A DNA stretch of 64,000 nucleotides from Microscilla marina ATCC 23134 (GCF_000169175.1 NZ_AAWS01000005.1:235068-299067), one strand, 5' to 3'; shown: positions 1 through 9,294, counted from the stretch's first letter. The notes: generated by a model from the sequence alone, not told the origin. Numbers and translations are program-made.

Positions 1-545
1 AGTTGGTTGGTGGCTCCTGGGTCGGGGCGACGTACTATAGGCATTGTCCATAAGCCCACCCCCATAAAACCATAAGCATCTATCCACTCAGGAATAGCAT
101 AAGCATAACGCAAAAACGAATACTTAAGGCTCAAGTTCAAATGATTAGGGTTAATAGACAGCGAATCGGCATTAAAACGGGTATTCATATTATACGAAAG
201 CACAAAGCTTACTGGAATACCTGTGTTGCCAAACTCGGCAAAGAAATGCAAGGGGCGACGAGCTTCTTTAAAGTTGTTGTCATTGGAGCGGTATGTTATA
301 GCAGCTCCTCCGCCTATTTCCAAAAAAGTGACTCCATCGCGCCAAGCACGGCTTTTTTTACCACGATTGGGTGCCAAAGCCCGACGCAACGTTTTTTGCA
401 TTTGTTGGTGCAACCCATTGTGTTGTTTGGTAAGTAAGCTATCAGGAATTTTGGCTTTTGCCGATGAACCAAAAGCAAGCAAAATTGCCACAAGGCAATA
501 CAAGCCCTCATGGTAGGAAAGTTTCAGGTTTTTTATATTCATCAT
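1..545 (-). CDS. Secreted hypothetical protein, possible outer-membrane beta-barrel (C-terminus cut by window edge)
   Basis: A minus-strand reading frame is open from the ATG at 545 (a second in-frame ATG is at 542) to the window edge, about 181 residues. The N-terminus has a short basic region, a hydrophobic core (GLYCLVAILLAFG) and a small-residue SSAKA site, so it looks like a signal peptide. The remainder has alternating polar/apolar stretches such as FLEIGGGAAITYR, FFAEFGNTGIPVSFVLSY and AYGFMGVGLW, as in Bacteroidota outer-membrane barrel proteins. No family was recognised, and the barrel idea is inference from pattern only. Confidence 0.6.
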   Translation of the reverse strand, partial: MMNIKNLKLSYHEGLYCLVAILLAFGSSAKAKIPDSLLTKQHNGLHQQMQKTLRRALAPNRGKKSRAWRDGVTFLEIGGGAAITYRSNDNNFKEARRPLHFFAEFGNTGIPVSFVLSYNMNTRFNADSLSINPNHLNLSLKYSFLRYAYAIPEWIDAYGFMGVGLWTMPIVRRPDPGATNQ

Positions 546-1068
546 ATTTGTGTTTATTTCTATCCAAAAAGGTTGAATGCATTCAATTTTTTAGCCAGAT
601 CAGCTCCAGATATGTATTCGTTACCTCAAATATAACGACTAATTGGAGTATATAATTTAATAACTGTGAATTTGGCAGATGTACTTAATAACAATAGTCC
701 ATAGTATTTAGTCGATAGCCCATAGCTGCTTTGAGTAAATGTTCACCTTGTTAAGTGCTGTAAACCAGTATTTTATATTAAGATTGCGTACTCACTTTAT
801 TTTTAAAAGTGTTTCGGTTTTACGCCCAAACACCCAATTAAATAGTTTTTAAATTCATAAATAACTGATCACCAGCAAACAACTTTGACTAAAATCACTG
901 AGGAGTATTGTAATAAAAAATAGCTTTTTACTACCTGGGTTTAAATATAAAAACCCCTGACAAGTCAGAGGTTTGATAATTTATATCTAATTGAAAGATT
1001 TTGCGTTGAAATAACAAAATTATAAACACTTAAAAATAAGCAACTTATAAACTTGTCAGTGCTGAGTA
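546..1068. other. AT-rich intergenic stretch
   Basis: No convincing gene. It holds a copy of a dispersed repeat (about 697-740, containing TCCATAGTATTTAGTCG) that recurs near 48790 and 49069. It also holds the terminator-like hairpin at 951-974. The stretch just upstream of 545 should contain the promoter of the leftmost gene, but no clear TAnnTTTG box was found. Confidence 0.5.
951..974 (-). terminator. Rho-independent terminator after the small TPR gene
   Basis: Inverted repeat AAACCCCTGAC / GTCAGAGGTTT with a two-base loop. Read on the minus strand, it is followed by a T-rich run, as expected for the gene ending at 1069. Confidence 0.6.
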
Positions 1069-1359
1069 CTAAGACGCCAACGGCCATGGATTGCCTCCTT
1101 CGTCTTTCAACTGTTGAGTTGTTCGCCAGTCTTGACGTGCCTTATCGAGGTCGCCTGTTGCTTTGTATGCACGCCCTCTCATGTAAAATACATAAGTAAG
1201 ACGGGCAAGAGATAAGTATTTTCGCTGATTGATTACTTCTGTATACACCATGATTGCTTCTTCGAATTTGCCTGATTCAAACAAGTCTTCTGCCTTGTTA
1301 ATTAACTCTTCTGCCATTTTTATCATTTTTTTAATGTATTGAACCCAAGGTGAGTTCAT
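1069..1359 (-). CDS. Small TPR-like protein
   Basis: A 96-residue frame. The segment from about residue 15 (MAEELINKAEDLFESGKF) through DLDKARQDW reads as roughly two tetratricopeptide helical hairpins: A/G at the packing positions, FEEAIMVYTEVI, then AYKATGDLDKARQDW. Such units mediate protein-protein contacts. The first 11-14 residues are not TPR-like, so translation may begin at internal Met12 (1326) or Met15 (1317). The 5' end lies only 7 bp from a MITE-like inverted repeat, which may have replaced the native upstream region. The partner is unknown. Confidence 0.6.
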   Translation of the reverse strand: MNSPWVQYIKKMIKMAEELINKAEDLFESGKFEEAIMVYTEVINQRKYLSLARLTYVFYMRGRAYKATGDLDKARQDWRTTQQLKDEGGNPWPLAS

Positions 1360-1366
1360 TCAACTA

Positions 1367-1600
1367 AGTAACGTGTTCAAAATAGGTGTCTGAATTTTGG
1401 GCAAAGACTCAAAACTGACCGAGGCATTTAGCCTTTGGCAGAGCTCGGCAAAGCGAAGCTTTAGCCATCGGTTTTTGCGTCCATAGCATCGCTATGGGCA
1501 ATAAAAATAACGAAGGGCAGTGAAGAGAACCGCAGAACGAAGTTCAAGCTCTGCGAAGCTAATTTATTCTAAACCGGACAGTTATTGCGAACACGTTACT
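1367..1600. mobile_element. MITE-like element with 12-bp perfect terminal inverted repeats
   Basis: The sequence begins AGTAACGTGTTC at 1367-1378 and ends with its exact reverse complement GAACACGTTACT at 1589-1600. Imperfect complementarity extends further inward (AATAGGTGTCTG versus CGGACAGTTATT). No coding frame is present. The size (234 bp) and structure fit a miniature inverted-repeat element. No clear target-site duplication was seen, so it could instead be a long regulatory inverted repeat. Confidence 0.45.
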
Positions 1601-1953
1601 AAACCTTCATTTTGTTACTTGGTACTCTGATGTTTTCAAAAAGGTTACAGCGTTTTTTTAGATAATATTACATTGACTGAAAAGAGTGGGTTGGAAAAGA
1701 AAAAAGTTTTTTGTGAAACCTTTGAGTACAAACCCATACAAAGGTTCTTTATTATTACGAACGCCTCGTTATAAACAGGCGCAAAGAAATTCAAGTAAGA
1801 TTAACAGGTGTTTTGAAGTAATATTTAATAAATAGGTTAGTAAGTAGTTTTTTGACTCATTAGGTTGATGTTGGTGTAAGTACCAATTATTTTTTCATAG
1901 AGTTTTGTTCACTTTACAAGTAGTAGACAGAAATAGTAAGTATTCGTAGTTTT

Positions 1954-1988
1954 AAAACCTCGTTCATTATGGAGCGAGGTTTTTTTTA
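1954..1988. terminator. Terminator downstream of the aminotransferase gene
   Basis: Stem AAAACCTCG / CGAGGTTTT with a 12-13-base loop. T-runs follow on both strands, so it can end minus-strand transcription of the gene at 2002-3093. Confidence 0.6.
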
Positions 1989-2001
1989 TGCCATCAAAAA
2001 T

Positions 2002-3093
2002 CTATAAACACTGAGTCATTGTTTCAATCAATTGTTCTATTTGAGCCACACTGGTTGCCGGAAAATTAGCAATGCGTATTTGAGCATCTTTGTATTTACC
2101 ATAACCACTGCCAATTGTCATGTGGTGTTGCCCTACCTTGGCTATAAACTCAGCCGCCGAACCAGGGGTGTTGGCCACAATAACCGAGGCAGAGCGGTGT
2201 TGGTGGTTGGCCACAAAAGGAGAGAACCCCTTAAAAATCGTTGGATTACTCAAGGCATTGTACAGAAGGTTGGCTTTTACCTCAGTTTCGTGTCGTATTT
2301 GATCTATGCCTTGGTTGAGCATATCTTCGCTTACTTTGCCCAACAAGTAAATACCCAGTACATTGGGCGTAGGAGGCGTTTGAAACTTTTCAAACGATTT
2401 CCAAAGGTTTACTAATCGATAATGAGCCCCCGTTGCTTGTCCTTTGGCTTCCAGTTTTTTGGCTTTGTCAAGGCAGCGCTTGTTTACCAGCCAAACTCCT
2501 AACCCAGCAGGCATTCCAAACGCTTTTTGTACCGAAAAATAAGCAGCATCTATTTTATTAAAATCCAGCAAAGGCAAAGGCGCTGACGACACCATGTCTA
2601 CCACCAGCAATTTGTCGGGGTGTTGGTCTTTGAGAGCGTGAATATCATCCACTGGAGTGCTTACCCCTGCACTGGTTTCATTGTGCGCTACGCAAATCAT
2701 TTCGGCAGTTGAAGGTATGTCTACTTTAGCCATGTCAAACCCTTCGCCGAAAGGCACTTCATGCAGGTGGGCAGTTTTACCCATAAGTTGGGCAAAGTCG
2801 GCAAAGCGCTTAGAAAAAGCCCCGTTTACCAAGTGAAAAGATTCGGTTTCTACGCAGTTTTGTAGCATGCGTTCCCATACTTCGGTGGCTGACCCTGTAA
2901 AAAGCACTGCATAATCGTCGGGTAGTTTAAAAATTGTTCGGATATTATGGTATGTTTGCTTATAAATGTCCTGAAACACCTTACTCCGATGCGAAATAGA
3001 AGGGATTTGCTTATCTAAAGCGCTTTGTATATGTTGTGCCACTGTAGGGTATAGGGCAGCGGGTCCGGGAGTAAAAAATGTTTGCTTGTTCAT
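2002..3093 (-). CDS. Class V aminotransferase, phosphoserine-aminotransferase-like
   Basis: This 363-residue protein is a PLP-dependent fold-type I aminotransferase of class V. The N-terminal FTPGPAALYP motif is typical of SerC and alanine-glyoxylate aminotransferases. D166 in LVVDMVSS should contact the PLP ring nitrogen, and K190 in SVQKAFGMPAGLG is the Schiff-base lysine. Length matches SerC (about 360), and the likely reaction is 3-phosphohydroxypyruvate plus glutamate to phosphoserine in serine biosynthesis. The neighbouring serA was not seen, so substrate assignment is by resemblance only. It is transcribed alone and ends in the hairpin at 1954-1988. Confidence 0.75.
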   Translation of the reverse strand: MNKQTFFTPGPAALYPTVAQHIQSALDKQIPSISHRSKVFQDIYKQTYHNIRTIFKLPDDYAVLFTGSATEVWERMLQNCVETESFHLVNGAFSKRFADFAQLMGKTAHLHEVPFGEGFDMAKVDIPSTAEMICVAHNETSAGVSTPVDDIHALKDQHPDKLLVVDMVSSAPLPLLDFNKIDAAYFSVQKAFGMPAGLGVWLVNKRCLDKAKKLEAKGQATGAHYRLVNLWKSFEKFQTPPTPNVLGIYLLGKVSEDMLNQGIDQIRHETEVKANLLYNALSNPTIFKGFSPFVANHQHRSASVIVANTPGSAAEFIAKVGQHHMTIGSGYGKYKDAQIRIANFPATSVAQIEQLIETMTQCL

Positions 3094-3229
3094 GATTTGA
3101 TATATCTGAAATAATCACCAATACAAATACTGTTGATGAGCAGGTAGCCCTATCAACTGTCAGAGCACGAACGTAAGCAAGTGTATTTGATAAACCAATA
3201 GTAAACTTAAAAATATTTTAAGATCATTC

Positions 3230-4735
3230 ATGAAACTATCCAGCAAAAGACCTTTCATTTTTTCGCTTTTCTTTGGGGTATTTGTGGGTGTTTTTGTGCT
3301 CCTTCAGTTTTTTACCCTTCATACATCCCCCTTACCTTGGTTCGACGAAACTTTTTTTGCCAGCATTGCCTGGCATTGGGCAAACACCGGAAAACTGGTG
3401 CCACAGGTAGCCATTTTTACCGAAGTAAAGCTTTATGGCCCTGTATACTTTTGGTTGACAGGTACCAGTTTTCAGCTATTTGGTTTTGGTATTGCCAGCT
3501 TCAGATTAGTAAATTTGATTGCGGGTGGGGTAGTCGTATGGTTAAGTAGCGGCTTGTTTGGTCAATTGTACCAGCATTATTTGCCCAAAAAAACCAACTG
3601 GAGGCTTTGGCAAAAAGGTTGGTGGCTATTATTACTTACCGACCCATTGTATTACCTGGTGATGCACGAGGGACGTATGGATTTGTTGGCATTAAGCTTT
3701 GCTCTGGGTAGCATGTATTTGTTGATGCCAGGATTGCTGAGAGCGCAAACTTTGCCTTGGTACCAAGTAGCAGCCTCGGGGCTGATGGTAGCTCTTGCCT
3801 CGTTGACTACCCCAAGGGTGGCTTTTATTTTTGTGCCCCTGACAGTAGCTTTGGTGTGGCAATGGCGCAGACAATTACCGCTTTTGATGCTTTGGGGAAG
3901 CTGCATTATCGGCCTTTATTCAAGTTGGGTTTATGTGGCCTTTGGTAGTTTGCCACGCTTTGTTGATACTTATTTGGGGCAAAATGAAGCGATTAAAGAT
4001 TCTTTGGTGGGTTGGTTTGTGGGAGGGGTGGGTTATGTACCTCGCCATTCTTATGTATTGATTGCTACTGCACTGTTGGCAAGTATACTCTTATTGTATA
4101 AGTATCCACGTCGCTTTTGGGTAGCCCCAATAATGGTAGGGCTGGGTAGCATTGGATTGTTTTACTGCTTAGTGCGCGATTATGGTCAGTATTCGGTGTT
4201 TATCTTGCCTTTTTATTATTTATTGATATTTTATAGCCTGAGTCAACTACCTGCCAGACGCTATCATTTACGAATGTATCCCCTGATTTTATTGGCAATG
4301 TTTAACTTGAGTTATTTTGCTTTAAAAAATCTGCAGGTAGTGGCAAGTCTCCCTCAACGTCAGCCACCACAAGTCACTCAGTTTGTGCAAAAGCACATTC
4401 CAAAAGGGGCGAGAGTAATCGGCGAACCTATGTATTTTTATGCCGTGTTACAGGCGGGGAGCTACTACCAGTATATGGACTTATATGGCACTACTGCTGA
4501 CCGCGAAGCTCGACAACGCACTCAGTACAAGTATCAGTATTTGGTGGTTACAGATCATTTGCGGCAGCGCAAACCAGCCATTGTAAAATATTACCTCAGC
4601 CAGGGCAAATTTAGGCGGGTAGCACGTTTGGCAATTGCTCCTTCAGCTTTGAGTCGTGAAATTACCCGTTGGGGACTTTTGTCAAACGTAGAGCGTGCTG
4701 GTTATAACTGTGTAATTTATCGACGGATTTTCTAG
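3230..4735 (+). CDS. GT39/ArnT-like membrane glycosyltransferase
   Basis: A 501-residue polytopic membrane protein with about ten hydrophobic helices spread over residues 8-365 and a soluble C-terminal part (about 370-501). After TM1 the first extracytoplasmic loop carries WFDE (D39-E40), the acidic pair that GT-C fold enzymes of the dolichyl-phosphate-mannose mannosyltransferase/ArnT type use for catalysis. The following GPVYFWLTGTSFQLFG segment is also typical. Such enzymes transfer a sugar from a polyprenyl-phosphate donor on the periplasmic side. Donor and acceptor cannot be deduced. It stands alone between divergent and co-directional neighbours. Confidence 0.7.
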   Translation: MKLSSKRPFIFSLFFGVFVGVFVLLQFFTLHTSPLPWFDETFFASIAWHWANTGKLVPQVAIFTEVKLYGPVYFWLTGTSFQLFGFGIASFRLVNLIAGGVVVWLSSGLFGQLYQHYLPKKTNWRLWQKGWWLLLLTDPLYYLVMHEGRMDLLALSFALGSMYLLMPGLLRAQTLPWYQVAASGLMVALASLTTPRVAFIFVPLTVALVWQWRRQLPLLMLWGSCIIGLYSSWVYVAFGSLPRFVDTYLGQNEAIKDSLVGWFVGGVGYVPRHSYVLIATALLASILLLYKYPRRFWVAPIMVGLGSIGLFYCLVRDYGQYSVFILPFYYLLIFYSLSQLPARRYHLRMYPLILLAMFNLSYFALKNLQVVASLPQRQPPQVTQFVQKHIPKGARVIGEPMYFYAVLQAGSYYQYMDLYGTTADREARQRTQYKYQYLVVTDHLRQRKPAIVKYYLSQGKFRRVARLAIAPSALSREITRWGLLSNVERAGYNCVIYRRIF

Positions 4736-4849
4736 TACCAACCAAGAGCCGTGAGTATTAATTTGGCACAGGGGGTTTCTAGTGATGCCCGCAACATTGT
4801 TGCGCATTTACTGTTTTAGACATAGACACACAAAATACAATATATCTTT

Positions 4850-5440
4850 ATGCACACAACACTTGACAAAGACTTTTGGAGCAACCGTTATCAGGCACAA
4901 GATACAGGTTGGGACGCCGGAAGCATTACTACACCTATCAAAGCTTATGTAGATCAATTAGAGGATAAGCACTTGAAAATACTTGTTCCAGGAGCAGGCA
5001 ATAGCCATGAAGCAGAATATTTGCACCAACAGGGTTTTACTAATGTAACAGTGATAGATATTGTGCAAGCCCCATTAGATAACCTCAAGTCAAGGTCTCC
5101 TGATTTTCCAGAAGCTCATTTACTACAAGGAGATTTCTTCGAGCTGGTAGGGCAATACGATTTAATTATTGAGCAAACTTTTTTTTGTGCACTTAACCCC
5201 AGTTTGCGGGAGAGTTATGTACAAAAAGTGAAATCATTGCTTAAACCTGAAGGTAAATTGGTAGGGGTATTGTTTTGTAACGTATTTTTAGATCGTACCG
5301 AGCCTCCCTTTGGAGCCACTGAGCAACAACACCAAGAGTATTTTTTGCCTCACTTTATAGCCAAGCATTTTGCCTCCTGTTACAACAGCATTGCACCAAG
5401 GCAGGGTGCCGAGTGGTTTATATGCTTGATCAATGATTGA
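4850..5440 (+). CDS. SAM-dependent methyltransferase, TPMT (thiopurine methyltransferase) family
   Basis: A 196-residue protein. FWSNRYQAQDTGWDAG near the N-terminus is the TPMT-family signature. ILVPGAGNSHEAEYL is the glycine-rich SAM-binding loop, VTVIDI the acidic end of strand 2, and YDLIIEQTFFCAL motif IV. Family members methylate thiols or halides (thiopurines, thiocyanate, sulfide), and the real substrate here is unknown. It is read in the same direction as the upstream GT39 gene but 114 bp away, and terminates at the strong bidirectional hairpin 5488-5524. Confidence 0.85.
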   Translation: MHTTLDKDFWSNRYQAQDTGWDAGSITTPIKAYVDQLEDKHLKILVPGAGNSHEAEYLHQQGFTNVTVIDIVQAPLDNLKSRSPDFPEAHLLQGDFFELVGQYDLIIEQTFFCALNPSLRESYVQKVKSLLKPEGKLVGVLFCNVFLDRTEPPFGATEQQHQEYFLPHFIAKHFASCYNSIAPRQGAEWFICLIND

Positions 5441-5487
5441 GCAAAGCACCACCTGTAGAGCTAAAGCTTTCTTCATTTTCTTCTTAG

Positions 5488-5524
5488 GCAAAAAGCCGCA
5501 AGAGCAATACTTGCGGCTTTTTGC
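5488..5524. terminator. Bidirectional terminator
   Basis: A 15-bp stem GCAAAAAGCCGCAAG / CTTGCGGCTTTTTGC between two convergent genes (methyltransferase plus, nitroreductase minus), with T-runs on both strands. Confidence 0.85.
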
Positions 5525-5542
5525 TTGGTCAACTTCACTATA

Positions 5543-6172
5543 CTATATTACCTCAAAAAGCTCGTTAGTTTCTTTTCTTACTTTAGGTGCGTGTTGCGTT
5601 TGATCTTCTGCCGATCGGTATCCAATAGTAGCTACTACGGCTGCGCTGAGTCCTTGATCAGAAAGCCCTAAAATTTTATCGTAGTCAGCTGGTTCAAAAC
5701 CCTCCATAGGACAAGCATCAATGTTTAGCTCGGCGGTGGCGGCAAGCAAGTTACCCAAAGCAATGTATGTTTGGCGGGCAGTCCATTCTTGTATTTCCTG
5801 GGTTGTTTTTTCGCCCAGTTTACCCTTCATAAAATCTGCATATCCTTTGAGGTCTTCTACTTTCATACCTACTGAAGTAGCTTTGCGCTGAAGGTAATCG
5901 TCTAAGTGTGCATCTTGTACTTCATTGTAGTTACAAAAAACCACCACTTGTGAGGCATCAGTAATTTGGGTTTGTCCCCAGGAAGCCGCCTTGAGTTTTT
6001 CCCTTACTTCAGCATCTTCAATAATGAGAACTTTGTATAACTGTAGACCATAAGACGAAGCTGACAAGCGTACTGCTTCTTTGATTTTTTCTAAGTGTTC
6101 AGCACTAATTTTTTTGCTGGCGTCAAATTTTTTGGTGGCATACCGCCACTCTAGATTTTTTATCAATTCCAT
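5543..6172 (-). CDS. Nitroreductase-family NAD(P)H-dependent flavin oxidoreductase
   Basis: A 209-residue protein of the FMN-binding nitroreductase fold, NfsB/NfnB-like. It has LEWRYATKKFD at the N-terminus (FMN phosphate-binding arginine/serine region) and RLSASSYGLQLYKVLII, which matches the conserved SSxxxQPW-like segment. A central ARQTYIALGNLLAATAELNIDACPMEGF helix-turn region shapes the active site. The C-terminal GYRSAEDQTQHAPKVRK is the usual flavin-contacting tail. It probably reduces quinones or nitroaromatics with NAD(P)H in the cytoplasm. A TAGATTTG promoter-like box sits upstream at 6210-6217 on the minus strand. Confidence 0.85.
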   Translation of the reverse strand: MELIKNLEWRYATKKFDASKKISAEHLEKIKEAVRLSASSYGLQLYKVLIIEDAEVREKLKAASWGQTQITDASQVVVFCNYNEVQDAHLDDYLQRKATSVGMKVEDLKGYADFMKGKLGEKTTQEIQEWTARQTYIALGNLLAATAELNIDACPMEGFEPADYDKILGLSDQGLSAAVVATIGYRSAEDQTQHAPKVRKETNELFEVI

Positions 6173-6209
6173 TAGATAGTGATTATTGTCTTGTGTTTGT
6201 TACTTTTGC

Positions 6210-6217
6210 CAAATCTA
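6210..6217 (-). promoter_or_regulatory. Bacteroidota -7 promoter box (TAnnTTTG) for the nitroreductase gene
   Basis: Minus-strand TAGATTTG matches the TAnnTTTG consensus about 38 bp upstream of the start codon. No convincing TTTG/TTG -33 element was found at the usual spacing. Confidence 0.35.
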
Positions 6218-6363
6218 TGGAACCTTATTTTTACTTTGCCTTAATGAAATGTTAATTTTTGAAAATTGTTGATTGCGCAACTAATGTCTGGGTATTTATG
6301 AGGTTTTTGATATGAAAAATCTAAGATTACATCCAGAGTCAGTCATTATTTGGCAATAAAAAA

Positions 6364-6401
6364 CCTCTTTTGCTCTAGAAAATGGTATAGAACAAAAGAG
6401 G
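6364..6401 (-). terminator. Terminator after the subtilase gene
   Basis: Stem CCTCTTTTG / CAAAAGAGG with a roughly 20-base loop. On the minus strand it is followed by TTTTTTATT, ending transcription from the gene at 6438-8141. Confidence 0.7.
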
Positions 6402-6437
6402 GCTTGTCTGCTAATAAAATAGGTAGTCAATGGCGGG

Positions 6438-8141
6438 CTAATTCTTTACCACTTTTGCTGTTTTAGAGTGAGTTTTGGTGTTTATCTTGAGCGTGTATAC
6501 CCCACTGGCAAGTTTACCTGGTTTGCCCCAATTATATTCAATGGGTGCTGTTGCCAAATGCTCATAAGCTACCAGTTTGCCGTTGGCGTCATACAAGTGC
6601 ATTTGAACGCTCTTGCCCCGATAGCTTGGCTTAAACACGATGCGCAAGGCCTGAGAGCCATCTAAGGGGTTGGGCGAAAAACTAAAGCTACCATCAGTGG
6701 CTTTGGTCAACGCAGTAGGGTTAGTGGCAATTGCCTGTGCCCGGTTAAAGTTGGGGATACCATAGCCCAGTAAACTGTCGGGTTTGGCAGCCTGGTTTGC
6801 CGAGCGTTGCAGGTAGTCAATAATTTGCATGTTGGTAAGCGTTGGGTTTGCCTGCCAAAACCCCGCTGCCAGCCCAGTCAGGGTAGGGGCAGAAAACGAA
6901 GTGCCATTGCCAACAGTAGAGCCAAATGGTCCCACCAGGGTGACATTGCTTCCCATGGCTGTAATATTCGGCTTCAGTCTGCCGTCGGAGGTGTACCCCT
7001 TAGAACTAAAAGAGGCATAAGTACCGTTTGGGTTTACTGCCCCTACAGTCAGCACTGAGTCACCATCAGCGGGGGCACCTATGTATTTCCAGGGATCATT
7101 GCCCTCGTTTCCAGCACTGTTAATCACCAAAATACCTACAGCAGCAGCAAAGTCAGCGGCTTGGGTGATAATAGTGGTATTACCATCCATGTTTTGGTAG
7201 GTATAGTTCATACTGGCATCGTCAAATGTATTGTAACCCAACGAAGAATTGATAATATCTACGCCTGCACTATCGGCTTTTTCGGCAGCTATCAACCAAT
7301 TTACTTCCTCTATTCTATATTCTGAGCTCACATCTTCGGTACGGTAGAGCCAATAGGTAGCTTCGGGTGCAGTGCCTACCATGGTACCCTTCAGGTAAGC
7401 TGCCATTGTCGACAATACTTTGGTACCGTGGCTTCCGGTGCTGTATACATCTACTTTATTATCTACTAGGTCATAAGTACCCCCAATTTGTTGATTACTG
7501 AATAAATGTTTAAAAAAGTTGAGGCTGTTTACATTCTGAAATCCAGCATCCATTACTGCTATAGCAATGCCTTTGCCTTTGAAGCCTGCCTCGTGCATAG
7601 CATCTGCCCCAATCATTTTTGCCTGAAAAAGCGAGTTACCATAGTCAGCTTCCGACTCAATGGTGATGTCTTCGGTAGTACGCTGCTTGACATTGGCAGC
7701 TTTTTTCTGCTTTCTGCGGGCTTCACGTTGCCGGCGTTTTTCTTCTTTTTCTATTTGTCTTTTTTGTCTGCCCTTGTTTAGTACCCGGCTGCTTTTTACA
7801 AAACTTAGTTTAACTACTTCTGCCAATGTAGCATCGCTGGCTTCTATCAATACTGCATTGAGCCATCGCGAGCTGTACCATACCTTAGCCCCCGCGTTTT
7901 TTATTTGGGTAATATAATCAGGGTTTACAGGAAACTCGCGGGTGGTAATTTTGATACTTTGTTTATTCCGGCGCTCTATAGAGCGTTTTGAGAGAAAATC
8001 GGCAGGCTTATCAAGCGAGTAAGGGGAGTTGGTTTTATCGGTAAGGTAGATAAAATGTTTTTTAATAACTTGGCTGTAGCCCGACACGTTGCCCACTAAC
8101 AAAGTAGTTATGAGTAAGAATAATAGTCTTTTGTGTTGCAT
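6438..8141 (-). CDS. Secreted subtilisin-like (S8) serine peptidase with T9SS sorting domain
   Basis: A 567-residue protein. Residues 1-23 form a signal peptide, followed by a short propeptide-like region. A very basic segment, about residues 123-155 (rich in R, K and E), precedes the S8 domain. The catalytic triad is visible as D198 (AVMDAG), H238 (GSHGTKV) and S415 (GTSFSAP), with N345 (NSAGNEG) as oxyanion residue. The last 80 or so residues (FSFSPNPLDGS, VQMHLYDANGKLV, LASGVYTLKI, AKVVKN) match a type A T9SS C-terminal sorting domain, so the protease should cross the outer membrane by type IX secretion and be surface-attached or released. The basic insert is unusual. Confidence 0.92.
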   Translation of the reverse strand: MQHKRLLFLLITTLLVGNVSGYSQVIKKHFIYLTDKTNSPYSLDKPADFLSKRSIERRNKQSIKITTREFPVNPDYITQIKNAGAKVWYSSRWLNAVLIEASDATLAEVVKLSFVKSSRVLNKGRQKRQIEKEEKRRQREARRKQKKAANVKQRTTEDITIESEADYGNSLFQAKMIGADAMHEAGFKGKGIAIAVMDAGFQNVNSLNFFKHLFSNQQIGGTYDLVDNKVDVYSTGSHGTKVLSTMAAYLKGTMVGTAPEATYWLYRTEDVSSEYRIEEVNWLIAAEKADSAGVDIINSSLGYNTFDDASMNYTYQNMDGNTTIITQAADFAAAVGILVINSAGNEGNDPWKYIGAPADGDSVLTVGAVNPNGTYASFSSKGYTSDGRLKPNITAMGSNVTLVGPFGSTVGNGTSFSAPTLTGLAAGFWQANPTLTNMQIIDYLQRSANQAAKPDSLLGYGIPNFNRAQAIATNPTALTKATDGSFSFSPNPLDGSQALRIVFKPSYRGKSVQMHLYDANGKLVAYEHLATAPIEYNWGKPGKLASGVYTLKINTKTHSKTAKVVKN

Positions 8142-8453
8142 AATATAATGAGAGAGTTGGGTTTTATTTTCTTTTTAATAAGTATATAGTTGGTATTCAA
8201 GGTTTATTGTGTTTTAGCCCATGCATAGCAAGCCGTTGCAGATCTTCAGTTACTTTTTAACTAACAAACTCATAAATCGCTGAAAACAAGCATACTATGG
8301 ATTTGTTAGTTGCCTATAGGGGGTAGCAACGATATTTATCGGCATCTAAGGAACTTGTGACTTGTCGCTTAAAGCACCGATATGCATCGGCATCTAGAGA
8401 CTTGCCCCTGTGGGTGCCGATTAGCTTTACTTAGATAAAACCACCCAACAAAA
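8142..8453. repeat. Intergenic region with imperfect direct repeats
   Basis: No gene seen in this gap. Around 8328-8400 two imperfect copies of CGATATNNATCGGCATCTA occur about 54 bp apart, each containing an internal ATCGG/CCGAT-like complement. A third, related GTGCCGATTAGC follows. It also contains an ACTTGTCGCTT motif resembling repeats near 49110-49180. Confidence 0.35.
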
Positions 8454-9170
8454 CTATTGTTTTCCATAACCAATGACCTTCTGTACCGACTTCCGTCCTG
8501 ATTCTATTTGAGTAAAGCAATCTGGTGTTTCAGTACAAAACGTTACTACTGTACTGTCTTTGTATACAAGGCCTACTTCTGCTGCATATACTTCATTGCG
8601 TTTATCCATAGATACTAAACTAGAGTCGTTACCTTGAACGATTTTGAGTGTATTGGCAAAATTAAACGTATCTACGGCAAAAGCCCTGTTCAAATTGGCT
8701 ATTTCGTATAAATCTTGATCCAGTCCATTGAGTATATTGCCATCCCAGGGCTTACCCTCTTCTACTGGGAAAACAATTTTTACCAACGGTAAATTACTTT
8801 GTATGACAATTGCCTGGTTGAGTGAACGCTTGGCAACCCATACCGAGTCAAGTTGCCAGGTATTGTTCGCGGTAGCCCGTCTAAATCTTTCGAGCCGAAA
8901 GGCAGGGTCACCGTTAATGTCTTGAAACTCTTCTGCAATGAGCTCTCTTATTTGGTAACGATTAGTATCAGGGTCATTAATCAGGGTGAACTGAATGTCT
9001 TCTACCTGGTAGTCGATATACCGCCCGGTTTCGAGCGGAAAAAACGTAGTACCCAGTTCTATCGAATCAGGATCTAGTGGTTTGGTAGAGCAGGCTGTAA
9101 AGGTAGAACTTACAATCAGTGAGAATAGAATATAAGTGAGTATTTGGGTAAAATTACTTTGATAACGCAT
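8454..9170 (-). CDS. Hypothetical lipoprotein
   Basis: A 238-residue protein. The N-terminus has a hydrophobic stretch ending in a lipobox (FTACS, Cys at about residue 27), so it is a predicted lipoprotein exported by Sec and lipidated. The mature part is rich in beta strands (YIDYQVEDIQFTL, VYAAEVGLVYKDSTVV) and has two cysteines close together (FCTETPDC). Similar small lipoproteins of unknown role are common in Bacteroidota, and I recognise no named domain. It lies between the subtilase and mnmA on the same strand, but with gaps of 312 and 136 bp, so a shared operon is not evident. Confidence 0.75.
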   Translation of the reverse strand: MRYQSNFTQILTYILFSLIVSSTFTACSTKPLDPDSIELGTTFFPLETGRYIDYQVEDIQFTLINDPDTNRYQIRELIAEEFQDINGDPAFRLERFRRATANNTWQLDSVWVAKRSLNQAIVIQSNLPLVKIVFPVEEGKPWDGNILNGLDQDLYEIANLNRAFAVDTFNFANTLKIVQGNDSSLVSMDKRNEVYAAEVGLVYKDSTVVTFCTETPDCFTQIESGRKSVQKVIGYGKQ

Positions 9171-9260
9171 GACAGACTTTCAATAATTTGAAAACAATAT
9201 ACTTAGCAGGTATACAAGTTTTGCCTCAATATAGTTTCAAAATAGAGCTGCAGATGAATA

Positions 9261-9294
9261 AAACTACCTGGGCAGTGGGTTTGCCCAAGTAGTT
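9261..9294 (-). terminator. Terminator after mnmA
   Basis: Stem AACTACCTGGGCA / TGCCCAAGTAGTT with one mismatch and an 8-base loop. On the minus strand it is followed by a TTTTATT tail, just beyond the mnmA stop. Confidence 0.75.

Noticed and set aside
2032..2415. Plus-strand 127-residue frame opposite the class V aminotransferase
   Set aside because: Overlaps a gene with PLP lysine and family motifs; no signal of its own.
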